27,348 bases of DNA from Lachnoclostridium sp. UBA7097 (GCA_002499945.1 DKYP01000091.1:1-27348), one strand, 5' to 3'. Positions 1 to 7,722 are shown, counted from the stretch's first letter. Translations and numbers: made by a program. Notes: a model not told the origin generated them from the sequence alone.

Positions 1-35
1 ATCTAATCGTTCGTGAGTATAAAACAAAAAACAAG

Positions 36-82
36 AAGAAACTGTCAATACCAGCTTAACCTGTAAATATTGACGGTTTCTT
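36..82 (+). terminator. Hairpin upstream of the EIIB gene, possible terminator of an upstream gene
   Basis: AAGAAACTGTCAATA at 36-50 pairs with TATTGACGGTTTCTT at 68-82. This gives 15 bp with a single G-U wobble and a 17-nt loop, followed by more T-rich sequence (TTCTTTG). It could end transcription of a gene lying before the window. The loop is large for a terminator, so a leader structure controlling the EIIB gene is the alternative. Confidence 0.5.
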
Positions 83-130
83 TCTTTGATGTTAAAATCA
101 ATGGAAAAAACGCAGGGGAGGCTGGCATAT

Positions 131-427
131 ATGGGTAAATATAACAGCATAGGCATTGTCTGTGAAGGCGGCATAGGTTCAAGTGCAATGGGTGCTGCCC
201 TGCTTAGAAAGGTCCTTAATGAAAATGGCATGGGATATATAAGTGTAAAGGCATACGGCAGGGAACTGGCAGGCCTGGATACAGAACTGCTTATCTGTGG
301 GAAAAATTATTACAGCCATGTAAAAGACCAGCTTGAAGGAATGGAAGTCTTACTGGTAGAAAACCTTCTGCACAAAGAAGAATACCAGGCGCTGGTTTTA
401 CAGCTGGCGGGGCATGGAAAAATCTGA
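131..427 (+). CDS. PTS mannitol-type EIIB component (stand-alone)
   Basis: A cytosolic EIIB subunit of a phosphoenolpyruvate-dependent sugar phosphotransferase system, which passes phosphate from EIIA to the incoming sugar at EIIC. The 98-residue product has the P-loop-like motif IGIVCEGGIGSSAMG near its N terminus. The cysteine (residue 11) is the expected phosphorylation site, and GxGSSAMGA is the signature of the mannitol-type EIIB family. The start is the ATG preceded 9 bases upstream by GGGGAGG; in-frame TTG and ATG codons at 86-91 lie further upstream without a comparable site. It is followed 38 bases later by the MtlR-like regulator and, beyond a terminator, by a free EIIA. The matching EIIC is not in the window and may precede it. 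The sugar is not determined by the sequence; mannitol or another hexitol is most likely. Confidence 0.85.
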   Translation: MGKYNSIGIVCEGGIGSSAMGAALLRKVLNENGMGYISVKAYGRELAGLDTELLICGKNYYSHVKDQLEGMEVLLVENLLHKEEYQALVLQLAGHGKI

Positions 428-465
428 AACAGTAATAAAATTTAAAGAAAGGAACAGCTGCTGCC

Positions 466-2562
466 ATGAAGATTTTATCAAGAGCAAAACAGATATTAAA
501 AATATTGCTTACAGAAGAAGAAGCAATTCCTGTGAAGTCCCTGGCAGATAAAATTGGTGTAAGTAAACGTACCACCCAGAGGGAACTGGAATATATAAAT
601 TCATATCTTAAAGGATATGATATAAAATATTTCTCAAAAACCGGCGTAGGCATATGGCTTGAAGGGACAAGGGAAGAAAAAAACCGCCTGCTTTCTTTTT
701 TATGCAGGGAAGAAAGCCCTGATATACCAAATAAAGAAGAACGCAGGAAACGGCTTATATTAGAAATATTAAAAGAAAAGGGGCTTAAAAAACTGTTTTA
801 CTACAGCAGCCAGTTCAGTGTAAGCGAAGCAACAATAAGTACAGATTTGGAAGCAATAGGGGAATGGCTTGGAAGTTTCGGGCTTGATATAAAAAGAAAA
901 CCAGGAAGCGGCGTATATGTGGAAGGCACAGAAGAAAACTACCGGAAGGCAATAGGGGCATTTATCAATGCCAACCTTGATACAAGGATGTTGCGTGAAT
1001 CTTACGAAAACGCAGATGAAACCCCTGGAAATTATGATTATGCCAGAAAAAGCGGGATGTATGGGATACTTGATGAAAATATTATGAAAAAAGTAATGGA
1101 GTGCATTAACAATATTGATGATAAACGTGTTGCGTCACTTACTGAAAATTCATATATGGGCCTTGTTATACATATATCCATTGCGATTAACCGCATTATG
1201 AAAAATGAGGTTATGGAAGAGGACAGTAAAATAGAAAAAGATATTATTAAAGATATTGATTATTCACTTGCCCAGAAAATCGCTGTAAAACTTGGTGAAG
1301 ATTTTGGAATAAAAATACCAGAAATTGAAGTAACATATATCTGGCTGCATATTAAAGGTTCCAAACATGAGAAAATCCAGTATGGCCCTGCACAGGCAGG
1401 AATGGCAGGGGGAAGGCAGCTGCGCCAGCTTGTTAATGAAATGATAGATGCATTTGACAAGGAAAATGCTTATCTTCTTAAACAGGATGATGAATTCCTG
1501 CAGGGGCTTCTTGCACATTTACAGCCAACAATTATAAGGCTTGTACATGGGATGCAGATACATAACCCAATGCTTGGTGAAATTAAAAGGAGTTATGCCA
1601 AACTGTACCAGCAGTGTGAAACAGTTGCAAATGTACTGGGTGAAAGCCTTGGCAAAGAAGTGCCGCCAGAAGAAACAGGGTTTTTAACAGTGCATTTCGG
1701 GGCGGCTATAGTAAGGCTTGAAGGCAGGAAAGAGAAGCTGCGCAAAGTCCATGCTGGTGTAGTCTGTTCAAGCGGGATTGGCATTTCAAGGCTTATGTCA
1801 ACAAAGCTTAAAAAAGTGTTCCAGAATAAAATGGTACTGTCAACATATGGTAAAAATGATGTAACACCATATATTATAGGGAAAACAGATTTCTTTATTT
1901 CAAGCATACCACTGGAAATAGATGATGATGTGCCTGTAATATATGTAAACCCGCTTTTAAATGAAAAAGACATGGAAGAGATAAGGCATTTATTTTATAA
2001 ATATGAAAGGCTTCCACAGAAACATGAAGAAACAAATTCTTTCCAGGAGCAGCTTGACCAGATTAACCAGATGGCAGCACAGATAAAACTCCTTTTAAAA
2101 TATATGGGATTTTTTAAAGTAAACGGGGAGGTATCTTTTGACAGGCTTCTTATTATGATTGGGGAAGAAATATCACCGTATTCTGACAGGCGTGAAATGA
2201 TACGTGAGGCATTACAGAGAAGGGAAGAAATATCAAGCCAGATTTTTGCGGAATTTGGTTTTGCACTCCTGCATACAAGGACAAAAGGCGTTGTAAGGCC
2301 TGAATTTACCGTGTGCGTGCCACATGACAGAAAACCTTTTAAAGACCCTTATTTTAAAGGGATACGGGTAGTCCTTGTAATGCTTGTGCCAGAAGACGGG
2401 AATATTCCAATAAATAATGAAATAATGGGGTATATAAGCAGCCTGTTAATAGAAGAAATGGACTTTATGGAAATGTTGCAGAATGGTGAAAAAGAAGATA
2501 TAAGGAACATGCTTTCCATGTATTTAAAGAAATTCTTTAACCAGTATATTTCCAAGATGTAA
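466..2562 (+). CDS. MtlR/BglG-family PRD transcriptional regulator with EIIB- and EIIA-like domains
   Basis: A PTS-controlled activator of 698 residues with the full MtlR/LicR layout. It has an N-terminal winged helix (about 5-65), a second HTH_11-like domain (about 95-160), two PTS regulation domains (about 200-300 with H236 and H295; about 320-420 with H351 and H410), a Gat-type EIIB-like domain (about 428-510 with C434 in GVVCSSGIGIS) and a mannitol-type EIIA-like domain (about 555-695, probable phospho-His H603). In this family HPr phosphorylates the PRDs to activate, while phosphorylation of the EIIB/EIIA domains by the cognate transporter switches the regulator off when sugar is absent. 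It follows the EIIB gene by 38 bases and ends in a strong terminator, so the two are probably cotranscribed. It likely controls this PTS cluster. Members of this type bind DNA and are not RNA antiterminators. Confidence 0.9.
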   Translation: MKILSRAKQILKILLTEEEAIPVKSLADKIGVSKRTTQRELEYINSYLKGYDIKYFSKTGVGIWLEGTREEKNRLLSFLCREESPDIPNKEERRKRLILEILKEKGLKKLFYYSSQFSVSEATISTDLEAIGEWLGSFGLDIKRKPGSGVYVEGTEENYRKAIGAFINANLDTRMLRESYENADETPGNYDYARKSGMYGILDENIMKKVMECINNIDDKRVASLTENSYMGLVIHISIAINRIMKNEVMEEDSKIEKDIIKDIDYSLAQKIAVKLGEDFGIKIPEIEVTYIWLHIKGSKHEKIQYGPAQAGMAGGRQLRQLVNEMIDAFDKENAYLLKQDDEFLQGLLAHLQPTIIRLVHGMQIHNPMLGEIKRSYAKLYQQCETVANVLGESLGKEVPPEETGFLTVHFGAAIVRLEGRKEKLRKVHAGVVCSSGIGISRLMSTKLKKVFQNKMVLSTYGKNDVTPYIIGKTDFFISSIPLEIDDDVPVIYVNPLLNEKDMEEIRHLFYKYERLPQKHEETNSFQEQLDQINQMAAQIKLLLKYMGFFKVNGEVSFDRLLIMIGEEISPYSDRREMIREALQRREEISSQIFAEFGFALLHTRTKGVVRPEFTVCVPHDRKPFKDPYFKGIRVVLVMLVPEDGNIPINNEIMGYISSLLIEEMDFMEMLQNGEKEDIRNMLSMYLKKFFNQYISKM

Positions 2563-2607
2563 CAATAAAATAAAACATAAAAATGGCATTATCTGATAAC
2601 GCCAAAT

Positions 2608-2639
2608 AAAAAGGTCTTTTGATTGAAAAGACCTTTTTT
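2608..2639 (+). terminator. Rho-independent terminator after the PRD regulator
   Basis: AAAAAGGTCTTTT, loop GATTG, then AAAAGACCTTTTTT. The stem is perfect and ends in a T run. A second small hairpin (GGCATTATCTGATAACGCC, 2585-2603) precedes it. Confidence 0.9.
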
Positions 2640-2652
2640 ATTGGGTTATAAT
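2623..2652 (+). promoter_or_regulatory. Sigma-A-type promoter for the EIIA-PfkB-dehydrogenase genes
   Basis: TTGAAA (2623-2628), an 18-base spacer and TATAAT (2647-2652). The -35 lies in the loop and 3' arm of the preceding terminator, so the downstream genes can be transcribed separately from the regulator. It is read from consensus matching only. Confidence 0.6.
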
Positions 2653-2714
2653 ATACTTACAAAAAAACAACAGGCCGGGAAAAAGGCATTAAAGAAATGA
2701 GGAGGTATAATATT

Positions 2715-3170
2715 ATGTTATTTAAATCTAAGAAGAAAACAGAAAAAAAGGAACTTTTGTACCGTGAAAATATCCGTGTAAACTGCAAGGCAAAGACACA
2801 GGAAGAAGTTATAAAAGAAGTGGGGCAGATGCTTGTTGATGCAGGATATGTTGACCAGCCATATGTAGAAGCAATGGTAAAAAGGGAAGAAAGCTGTTCT
2901 ACTTTTATGGGGAACGGGCTTGCACTTCCACATGGTGTTGAAGAAGCCAAGAAGGATATTAAGGAATCGGGAATTGCAGTAATGACATTCCCAGAAGGTA
3001 CACCATGGGGTGACAATACAGCAAATGTAGTAGTAGGGATTGCCGGTGTTGGTGAAGAACATTTACAAATCCTTTCAGTAATTGCAGAAAAAATGCTTGA
3101 TGAATCTGCTGCAGAGAAACTTGCAAATGGTGACGTTGATACAGTTTATAGTATTTTAGGTGATAAATAA
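2715..3170 (+). CDS. PTS mannitol-type EIIA component (MtlF-like)
   Basis: A cytosolic EIIA of the mannitol/fructose family (PTS_EIIA_2), 151 residues. It accepts phosphate from HPr and gives it to EIIB. The active-site motif GNGLALPHGVEEAK carries the phospho-histidine H73, and the C-terminal VVVGIAGVGEEHLQIL block is typical of MtlF. The N terminus has a short basic lead (LFKSKKKTEKK) not needed by the core fold. The start is the ATG 9 bases after GGAGG at 2701-2705; an ATG at 2697 would overlap that site. The gene is first in a group with its own promoter and is followed 28 bases later by the PfkB kinase. With the free EIIB near the window start it probably serves the same, unseen, EIIC. 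Confidence 0.9.
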   Translation: MLFKSKKKTEKKELLYRENIRVNCKAKTQEEVIKEVGQMLVDAGYVDQPYVEAMVKREESCSTFMGNGLALPHGVEEAKKDIKESGIAVMTFPEGTPWGDNTANVVVGIAGVGEEHLQILSVIAEKMLDESAAEKLANGDVDTVYSILGDK

Positions 3171-3198
3171 AGCCTTTTTGCGGAAGGAGAGTGGAAAC

Positions 3199-4131
3199 GT
3201 GATAGTAACAGTAACAATGAATCCTGCAATTGACAAGACAGTAGAAATCGGCTGTTTACAGCAGGGCGGTTTAAACCGTATAAGTAAAGTTGAATATGAT
3301 GCTGGCGGAAAAGGAATTAACGTTTCAAAAACAATTTGTGAACTTGGCGGCAAAAGCATTGCAACAGGATTTCTTGCCGGCAACGCAGGGCGTACCATTA
3401 AAAATGTGCTTGATGAAAAGGGTATAGAAAATGATTTTGTATGGATTGGCGGCGAAACCAGGACTAATACAAAAGTATTTGAAGAAAACGGAATGGTTAC
3501 AGAACTTAATGAGCCAGGGGCAGTACCATCAGGGAAGGAATTAAAAGAGCTTATGGATAAGCTTGAAGGATACGCAGGCAAAGATACATTGTTTGTACTG
3601 GCAGGAAGCGTGCCTAATGGAATGGATAAAAATATTTATGCAAGCATAACAAAGATTGTGCATAGCAAAGGTGCAAAAGTCCTGTTAGATGCAGACGGGG
3701 AGCTGTTCAGGAACGGGCTTAAGGAATTACCTGATATTATTAAGCCAAACAGGCTGGAGCTTGAAGAATATGCCAAATTTGATTATAAGGCATCAGAACA
3801 GGAGATAGCAAATATTGCAAGAAAACTTATTGAAGAGGGTATAAGCACAGTTGCAGTATCTATGGGCAAATGTGGTGCAATGCTTTTAAAGAAAGATTAT
3901 GAAGCCAAGGCCCAGGCACTGTCTGTAAAAGCACATTCTACAGTAGGTGCAGGGGATGCAATGGTAGCGGCAATTTCCTATGCATATGAAAGCGGGCTTG
4001 ATAATGATGAAACATTAAAGCTTGGCATTGCAACATCAGCAGGCGCAGTAACTACTATAGGCACAAAACCGCCAGCCAAAGACCTTGTAATGAAATTAAA
4101 AGAAGATGTAGTTTTAGAACCAGTAGATTGA
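3199..4131 (+). CDS. PfkB-family hexose-phosphate kinase (1-phosphofructokinase / tagatose-6-phosphate kinase type)
   Basis: An ATP-dependent sugar-phosphate kinase of the LacC/FruK branch of the ribokinase family, 310 residues. It begins VIVTVTMNPAIDKTVEI, the usual N terminus of this branch. It has the sugar-binding GGKGINVS motif (37-44) and the C-terminal ATP/catalytic motif STVGAGDAM with catalytic base D253. GTG is the start, 9 bases after AAGGAG; an ATG at 3160 would overlap the EIIA gene and add residues the family lacks. It would convert fructose-1-phosphate or tagatose-6-phosphate to a 1,6-bisphosphate for aldolase; the sequence alone does not separate these substrates. It sits between EIIA and a SorE-like dehydrogenase, so it probably acts on the sugar phosphate made by this pathway. 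Confidence 0.85.
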   Translation: MIVTVTMNPAIDKTVEIGCLQQGGLNRISKVEYDAGGKGINVSKTICELGGKSIATGFLAGNAGRTIKNVLDEKGIENDFVWIGGETRTNTKVFEENGMVTELNEPGAVPSGKELKELMDKLEGYAGKDTLFVLAGSVPNGMDKNIYASITKIVHSKGAKVLLDADGELFRNGLKELPDIIKPNRLELEEYAKFDYKASEQEIANIARKLIEEGISTVAVSMGKCGAMLLKKDYEAKAQALSVKAHSTVGAGDAMVAAISYAYESGLDNDETLKLGIATSAGAVTTIGTKPPAKDLVMKLKEDVVLEPVD

Positions 4132-4163
4132 TAATACTGCAAAATGGCAGGGAAAAGAGGTAA

Positions 4164-4187
4164 GGGTGAAAAATAGATTTTTCACCC
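4164..4187. other. Perfect 10-bp hairpin between the kinase and the dehydrogenase
   Basis: GGGTGAAAAA, loop TAGA, then TTTTTCACCC. There is no T run after the stem, so it is not a normal terminator. It could be an mRNA processing or stability element, or a palindromic protein-binding site (TGAAAA...TTTTCA). A second weak inverted repeat, TTGCGC (4201-4206) with GCGCAA (4232-4237), lies between it and the dehydrogenase start. Confidence 0.6.
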
Positions 4188-4262
4188 AGCAAGTTTGTGA
4201 TTGCGCGTTGCTTACACAAACATTGCTTTATGCGCAAAAAGCAGCGCAGAAAAGAGGTATAT

Positions 4263-5534
4263 ATGAAAACAAAGGCAGTCAGGATGTATGGTACTATGGA
4301 TGTAAGGCTTGAAGAATTTGAGCTTCCAGAGATTAAAGATGATGAAATCTTAGTAAAGGTAATGAGTGACAGTATCTGCATGTCAACATATAAATTATTG
4401 CAGCAGGGCAAGAAACATAAAAGGGCACCACAAAATATTGATACAAACCCAATTATTATCGGGCATGAATTTGCAGGTATAATTGTAGAAGTTGGTGAGA
4501 AATGGAAAGACCAGTTCAAACCTGGCATGCGTTTTACGCAGCAGCCAGCACTAAATTATAAAGGAAGCCTTGCTTCACCAGGTTATTCTTATGAATATTT
4601 CGGGGGTGCATGTACATACTGCATTATCCCGCATGAAGTAATGGAACTTGGATGCCTTATGCCATATGATGGCGAAAGTTTCTTTGAAGCATCACTTGGA
4701 GAGCCTATGAGCTGCATTATAGGCGGATACCACGGCAACTACCATACCAATAAGGTAAACCATGACCTTGCAGGCGGCACAAAAGAAGGCGGGGATATAA
4801 TTATCCTTGGAGGCTGCGGCCCTATGGGGCTTGGTGCAATAAGCTATGGCATACAGTTTGAAAACAAGCCAAAACGCATTGTAGTAACAGATATAGATGA
4901 TGCAAAACTTGCAAGGGCAAGGGAAGTTATCCCAGAAGAAAAAGCAAAAGAAAACGGAGTTGAACTTCTGTATGTAAATACAGCAAATATGGCTGACCCT
5001 GTAAAAGAACTGCGTGATATTACAGGCGGCAAAGGATATGATGATGTATTTGTATATATCCCGAACCGTAAAGTTGCAGAAATGGGTGACAAACTTCTTG
5101 CATTTGATGGATGCATGAACTTTTTTGCAGGGCCTTCAGATAACCAGTTTATGGGTGAAGTAAACCTTTACAATGTACATTATATAAGCACACATATAGT
5201 AGGCACAACAGGCGGCAATAACGACGATTTAATTGAAGCAAATACACTTGCAGCAAAAGGAAAAATCGAGCCGGCAGTTATGGTTACACATGTAGGTGGA
5301 ATTGACAGTATCGCAGAAACAACAAAGAACCTGCCAAATATACCTGGTGGCAAGAAACTGACATATACACAGTTTGACATGCCGCTTACAGCAATAGAGG
5401 ATTTTGAAGAATTAGGGAAAACAGACCCGTTATTTAAGAAGCTTGATGAAGCCTGCAAGAAAAACAGGGGGCTTTGGAATGTAGAAGCAGAAAAAATTTT
5501 ATTTGAACATTTTGGTGTAAGTGAAACTATATAA
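4263..5534 (+). CDS. SorE-like zinc-binding sugar-phosphate dehydrogenase (L-sorbose-1-phosphate reductase family)
   Basis: A zinc-dependent medium-chain alcohol dehydrogenase, 423 residues, longer than the usual 340-360. An N-terminal GroES-like domain carries IIGHEFAGIIVEVG (about 66-79), and a Rossmann domain carries the NAD(P) loop ILGGCGPMGLGA (about 182-193). Several blocks match what I recall of enterobacterial SorE (L-sorbose-1-phosphate reductase): SDSICMSTYK, YDGESFFEASLGEPMSCIIG, NFFAGPSDNQF, VGTTGGNNDD and PGGKKLTYT. That comparison is from memory. SorE interconverts L-sorbose-1-phosphate and glucitol-6-phosphate. Position within a PTS cluster supports a phosphorylated substrate, but the exact one here is unproven and mannitol- or galactitol-phosphate remains possible. 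The start is the ATG after AAAGAGG; an in-frame GTG at 4197 falls in the structured leader. Confidence 0.75.
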   Translation: MKTKAVRMYGTMDVRLEEFELPEIKDDEILVKVMSDSICMSTYKLLQQGKKHKRAPQNIDTNPIIIGHEFAGIIVEVGEKWKDQFKPGMRFTQQPALNYKGSLASPGYSYEYFGGACTYCIIPHEVMELGCLMPYDGESFFEASLGEPMSCIIGGYHGNYHTNKVNHDLAGGTKEGGDIIILGGCGPMGLGAISYGIQFENKPKRIVVTDIDDAKLARAREVIPEEKAKENGVELLYVNTANMADPVKELRDITGGKGYDDVFVYIPNRKVAEMGDKLLAFDGCMNFFAGPSDNQFMGEVNLYNVHYISTHIVGTTGGNNDDLIEANTLAAKGKIEPAVMVTHVGGIDSIAETTKNLPNIPGGKKLTYTQFDMPLTAIEDFEELGKTDPLFKKLDEACKKNRGLWNVEAEKILFEHFGVSETI

Positions 5535-5561
5535 AAAGGCATAATTTAAAGGAGGGCTATT

Positions 5562-5825
5562 ATGGTATCAAAAAAGGTTACAATTATAAACCCGTCAGGG
5601 GTACATGCAAGGCCTGCATCAATTTTATCAAAAGCAGCAACAGAGTGTTCTTCAGAAGTATTAATTATACATGGTGAAAAGAAAATCCAGCCAAAAAGCA
5701 TATTAAACCTTATGGCTGCTGCATTAAAAAAAGGTACTGAAATAGAAGTACAGTGCAGTGGTGAAAATGAAGAAGAGGATTTAAAGAAAATCACAGAACT
5801 AATAGAAAGCGGGCTTGGGGAATAA
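5562..5825 (+). CDS. ptsH: HPr phosphocarrier protein
   Basis: A small cytosolic phosphocarrier, 87 residues, the normal HPr length. His15 in GVHARPAS takes phosphate from Enzyme I and passes it to EIIA proteins and PRD regulators. Ser46 in QPKSILNLMAA is the site used by HPr kinase in Gram-positive bacteria for CcpA-mediated catabolite repression, and its presence suggests a regulatory HPr, not only a transport one. The ribosome site AAGGAGGG is strong. The gene follows the SorE-like dehydrogenase by 27 bases and precedes ptsI by 136 bases; that gap contains a large hairpin. Confidence 0.95.
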   Translation: MVSKKVTIINPSGVHARPASILSKAATECSSEVLIIHGEKKIQPKSILNLMAAALKKGTEIEVQCSGENEEEDLKKITELIESGLGE

Positions 5826-5892
5826 AATGTGTAAGAAACTCTAATATTGGCAATGCGTTGCGTCCGCATTGCCAAAGAGTTACTAACACATT
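5826..5892. other. Three-tier hairpin between ptsH and ptsI
   Basis: There are three nested inverted repeats: AATGTGT (5826-5832) with ACACATT (5886-5892), AACTCT (5837-5842) with AGAGTT (5876-5881), and GGCAATGCG (5849-5857) with CGCATTGCC (5865-5873), around a 7-nt loop. No T tract follows, so it is unlikely to be a simple terminator. It may adjust the ratio of HPr to EI by RNA processing or partial stop. A minor ATGC...GCATTTTT element follows at 5899-5917. Confidence 0.7.
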
Positions 5893-5961
5893 AGGAAGAT
5901 GCAAAGACAGCATTTTTCATAGATTGTTTAAAGTGTGGAAAATATTATATGGGGGATTTCT

Positions 5962-7575
5962 ATGGAAAAAATATATGTTGAAAAAACAGCGTCCAGAGGA
6001 ATTGCGGTAGCAAAAATTTATAAATACGAAGAACTTGATTTAAAGCCTGTGCAAAATAAAATCCAGGAACAGGATAAGGAAGGGCAGATTGGCAAATTTC
6101 TTGATGCAAGGGAATGTGTACGTGGGGAATTAGAAAAGCTTGCAGCAGTTAATGAGATTTTTTCTGCGCACCTTGAAATGGTTATGGATTTTACTTTAGA
6201 GGACAGTGTGAAAAGCAAGATTAATGATGAATCTGATAATGCAGAGAGTGCAGTTAGTGAAGCGGTTTCAGAAGTTGCCGCAGTTTTTGAAATGATGGAC
6301 GATGAGTATATGAAGGAGAGGGCAGCTGATATACAGGATATTGGCAAACGCCTTATGGCACAGCTTAAAGGGGTACCACTGCCAGATATAGGAAACCTTA
6401 AGGAAGAGGCAATAGTCCTTGCAAAAGATTTATTTCCTTCAGATACAGTAAAGATGGATACAGATTATGTCAAAGGCATTATTACAGAAGAAGGCGGGGT
6501 TACAAGCCATGTTTCAATAATTGCCAAAAATATGAATATCCCGGCACTTGTGGGCGTAAAAGGGATAATGGATAAATTAAATACAGGCGATATTGTCTGC
6601 ATGGATGCAGGTGAAGGCGTTATTATAATTTCACCTGAAGAAGATGTATTAAATGAATACAAGCAGAAGAAACAGGAATTTGAAAATGAAAAACAGCGTC
6701 TTGAAAAATTAAGGAATAACCCTGTAATTACAAAAGAGGGCAAGAAGATTTCACTTTGTATTAATGCCGGCAATGCGGAGGACATTGAAAAGGCGCTTCC
6801 TGTAAAGATGGACGGCGTCGGGCTTTTCAGGAGTGAACTTTTATATATGGAAAAGACACATTTTCCAACAGAGGAAGAGCAGTTTGAAGTATATAAACGT
6901 GCAGCCATGCTTTGCCCGCAGGAACTTACAATCCGCACACTTGATATTGGCGGTGATAAGGAACTTCCATACTTTGACTTTGAAAAAGAGGATAACCCGT
7001 TCCTTGGCTGGAGGGCAATCCGCATATCACTTGAAATGAAAGATATGTTTAAAGAACAGCTGCGTGCAATACTGCGTGCAAGTGCTTTTGGGAATGTACG
7101 CATAATGTTCCCTATGATTATATCCCTGGAGGAATTAAGGGAAGCAAAAGAGGTTGTGGAGGAATGTAAAAAAGAGCTGCGTGAAGAAGGCAAGGCATTT
7201 TGTGAGGATATAGAAACTGGTATGATGATGGAAACACCAGCAAGTGTAATTCTTGCAGAAGAATTTGCAAAAGAAGCAGATTTCTTTAGTATAGGCACAA
7301 ATGACCTTACACAGTACCTGCTTGCAGTAGACAGGGGAAATAAAAAGATAGCAGATAAATATTCTTACTTCCACCCGGCAGTGCTTAATGCCATAAAACA
7401 TATTATTGATGCTGCACATAAAGAAAATATAAAAGCCGGCATGTGTGGTGAAATGGCAGGGGATGTAAAAGCAGCAAAAATTTTGCTGGAATATGGCCTT
7501 GATGAATTTAGCATGTCAGCAGGAAGCATGGATTATGTAAGGGAAGAACTGTTAAAACTCACAGGGGCAATTTAA
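5962..7575 (+). CDS. ptsI: PTS Enzyme I (phosphoenolpyruvate-protein phosphotransferase)
   Basis: The cytosolic first enzyme of the PTS: it autophosphorylates from phosphoenolpyruvate and charges HPr. The product has 537 residues. An N-terminal HPr-binding and phosphohistidine region has the active-site H183 in GGVTSHVSIIAK. A C-terminal PEP-binding TIM barrel has FRSELLYM (about 289-296), FSIGTNDLTQY (about 442-452) and catalytic C495 in AGMCGEMAGD. It stops soon after LDEFSMSAGS, about 30 residues short of the approximately 570-residue Bacillus-type enzymes; I believe other clostridial EIs are similarly short. The start is the ATG after GGGGGA at 5951-5956; an in-frame GTG at 5935 lacks a site. 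It closes the PTS cluster and is followed by a terminator. Confidence 0.95.
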   Translation: MEKIYVEKTASRGIAVAKIYKYEELDLKPVQNKIQEQDKEGQIGKFLDARECVRGELEKLAAVNEIFSAHLEMVMDFTLEDSVKSKINDESDNAESAVSEAVSEVAAVFEMMDDEYMKERAADIQDIGKRLMAQLKGVPLPDIGNLKEEAIVLAKDLFPSDTVKMDTDYVKGIITEEGGVTSHVSIIAKNMNIPALVGVKGIMDKLNTGDIVCMDAGEGVIIISPEEDVLNEYKQKKQEFENEKQRLEKLRNNPVITKEGKKISLCINAGNAEDIEKALPVKMDGVGLFRSELLYMEKTHFPTEEEQFEVYKRAAMLCPQELTIRTLDIGGDKELPYFDFEKEDNPFLGWRAIRISLEMKDMFKEQLRAILRASAFGNVRIMFPMIISLEELREAKEVVEECKKELREEGKAFCEDIETGMMMETPASVILAEEFAKEADFFSIGTNDLTQYLLAVDRGNKKIADKYSYFHPAVLNAIKHIIDAAHKENIKAGMCGEMAGDVKAAKILLEYGLDEFSMSAGSMDYVREELLKLTGAI

Positions 7576-7593
7576 TTCTTTAATATAACAATT

Positions 7594-7637
7594 AAAATAT
7601 GCGCAGTTTCCAGGACAAGGGGACTGTGCATATTTTT
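7594..7637 (+). terminator. Rho-independent terminator after ptsI
   Basis: AAAATATGCGCAGT pairs with ACTGTGCATATTTTT around a 15-nt loop, with one G-U wobble and a closing T run. It separates the PTS cluster from fbp. Confidence 0.8.
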
Positions 7638-7660
7638 AGTATCCGGATAAAGATATTGTA

Positions 7661-7689
7661 TTGATTTTGTTTTTGTTAAGTGATAACAT
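7661..7689 (+). promoter_or_regulatory. Promoter for fbp
   Basis: TTGATT (7661-7666), a 17-base spacer and TAACAT (7684-7689) preceded by TG at the extended -10 position. It follows the ptsI terminator directly. Predicted from consensus only. Confidence 0.5.
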
Positions 7690-7722
7690 ATTCTCAACTA
7701 TTTGGAAAGGCATGGTATTTTT

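Noticed and set aside
86..130. Upstream starts for EIIB (TTG 86), the dehydrogenase (GTG 4197) and Enzyme I (GTG 5935)
   Set aside because: Each lacks a ribosome site and would add residues not found in the family; the chosen starts have good sites at normal spacing.
5826..5892. Hairpin after ptsH as a standard terminator
   Set aside because: There is no T tract directly after the stem, and a terminator here would separate ptsI from ptsH without a clear promoter for ptsI.
6465..7298. A long open frame on the minus strand inside ptsI
   Set aside because: It is antisense to a clear Enzyme I gene, rich in Ser and Ile as reverse frames of this codon usage tend to be, and has no ribosome site or family motif.
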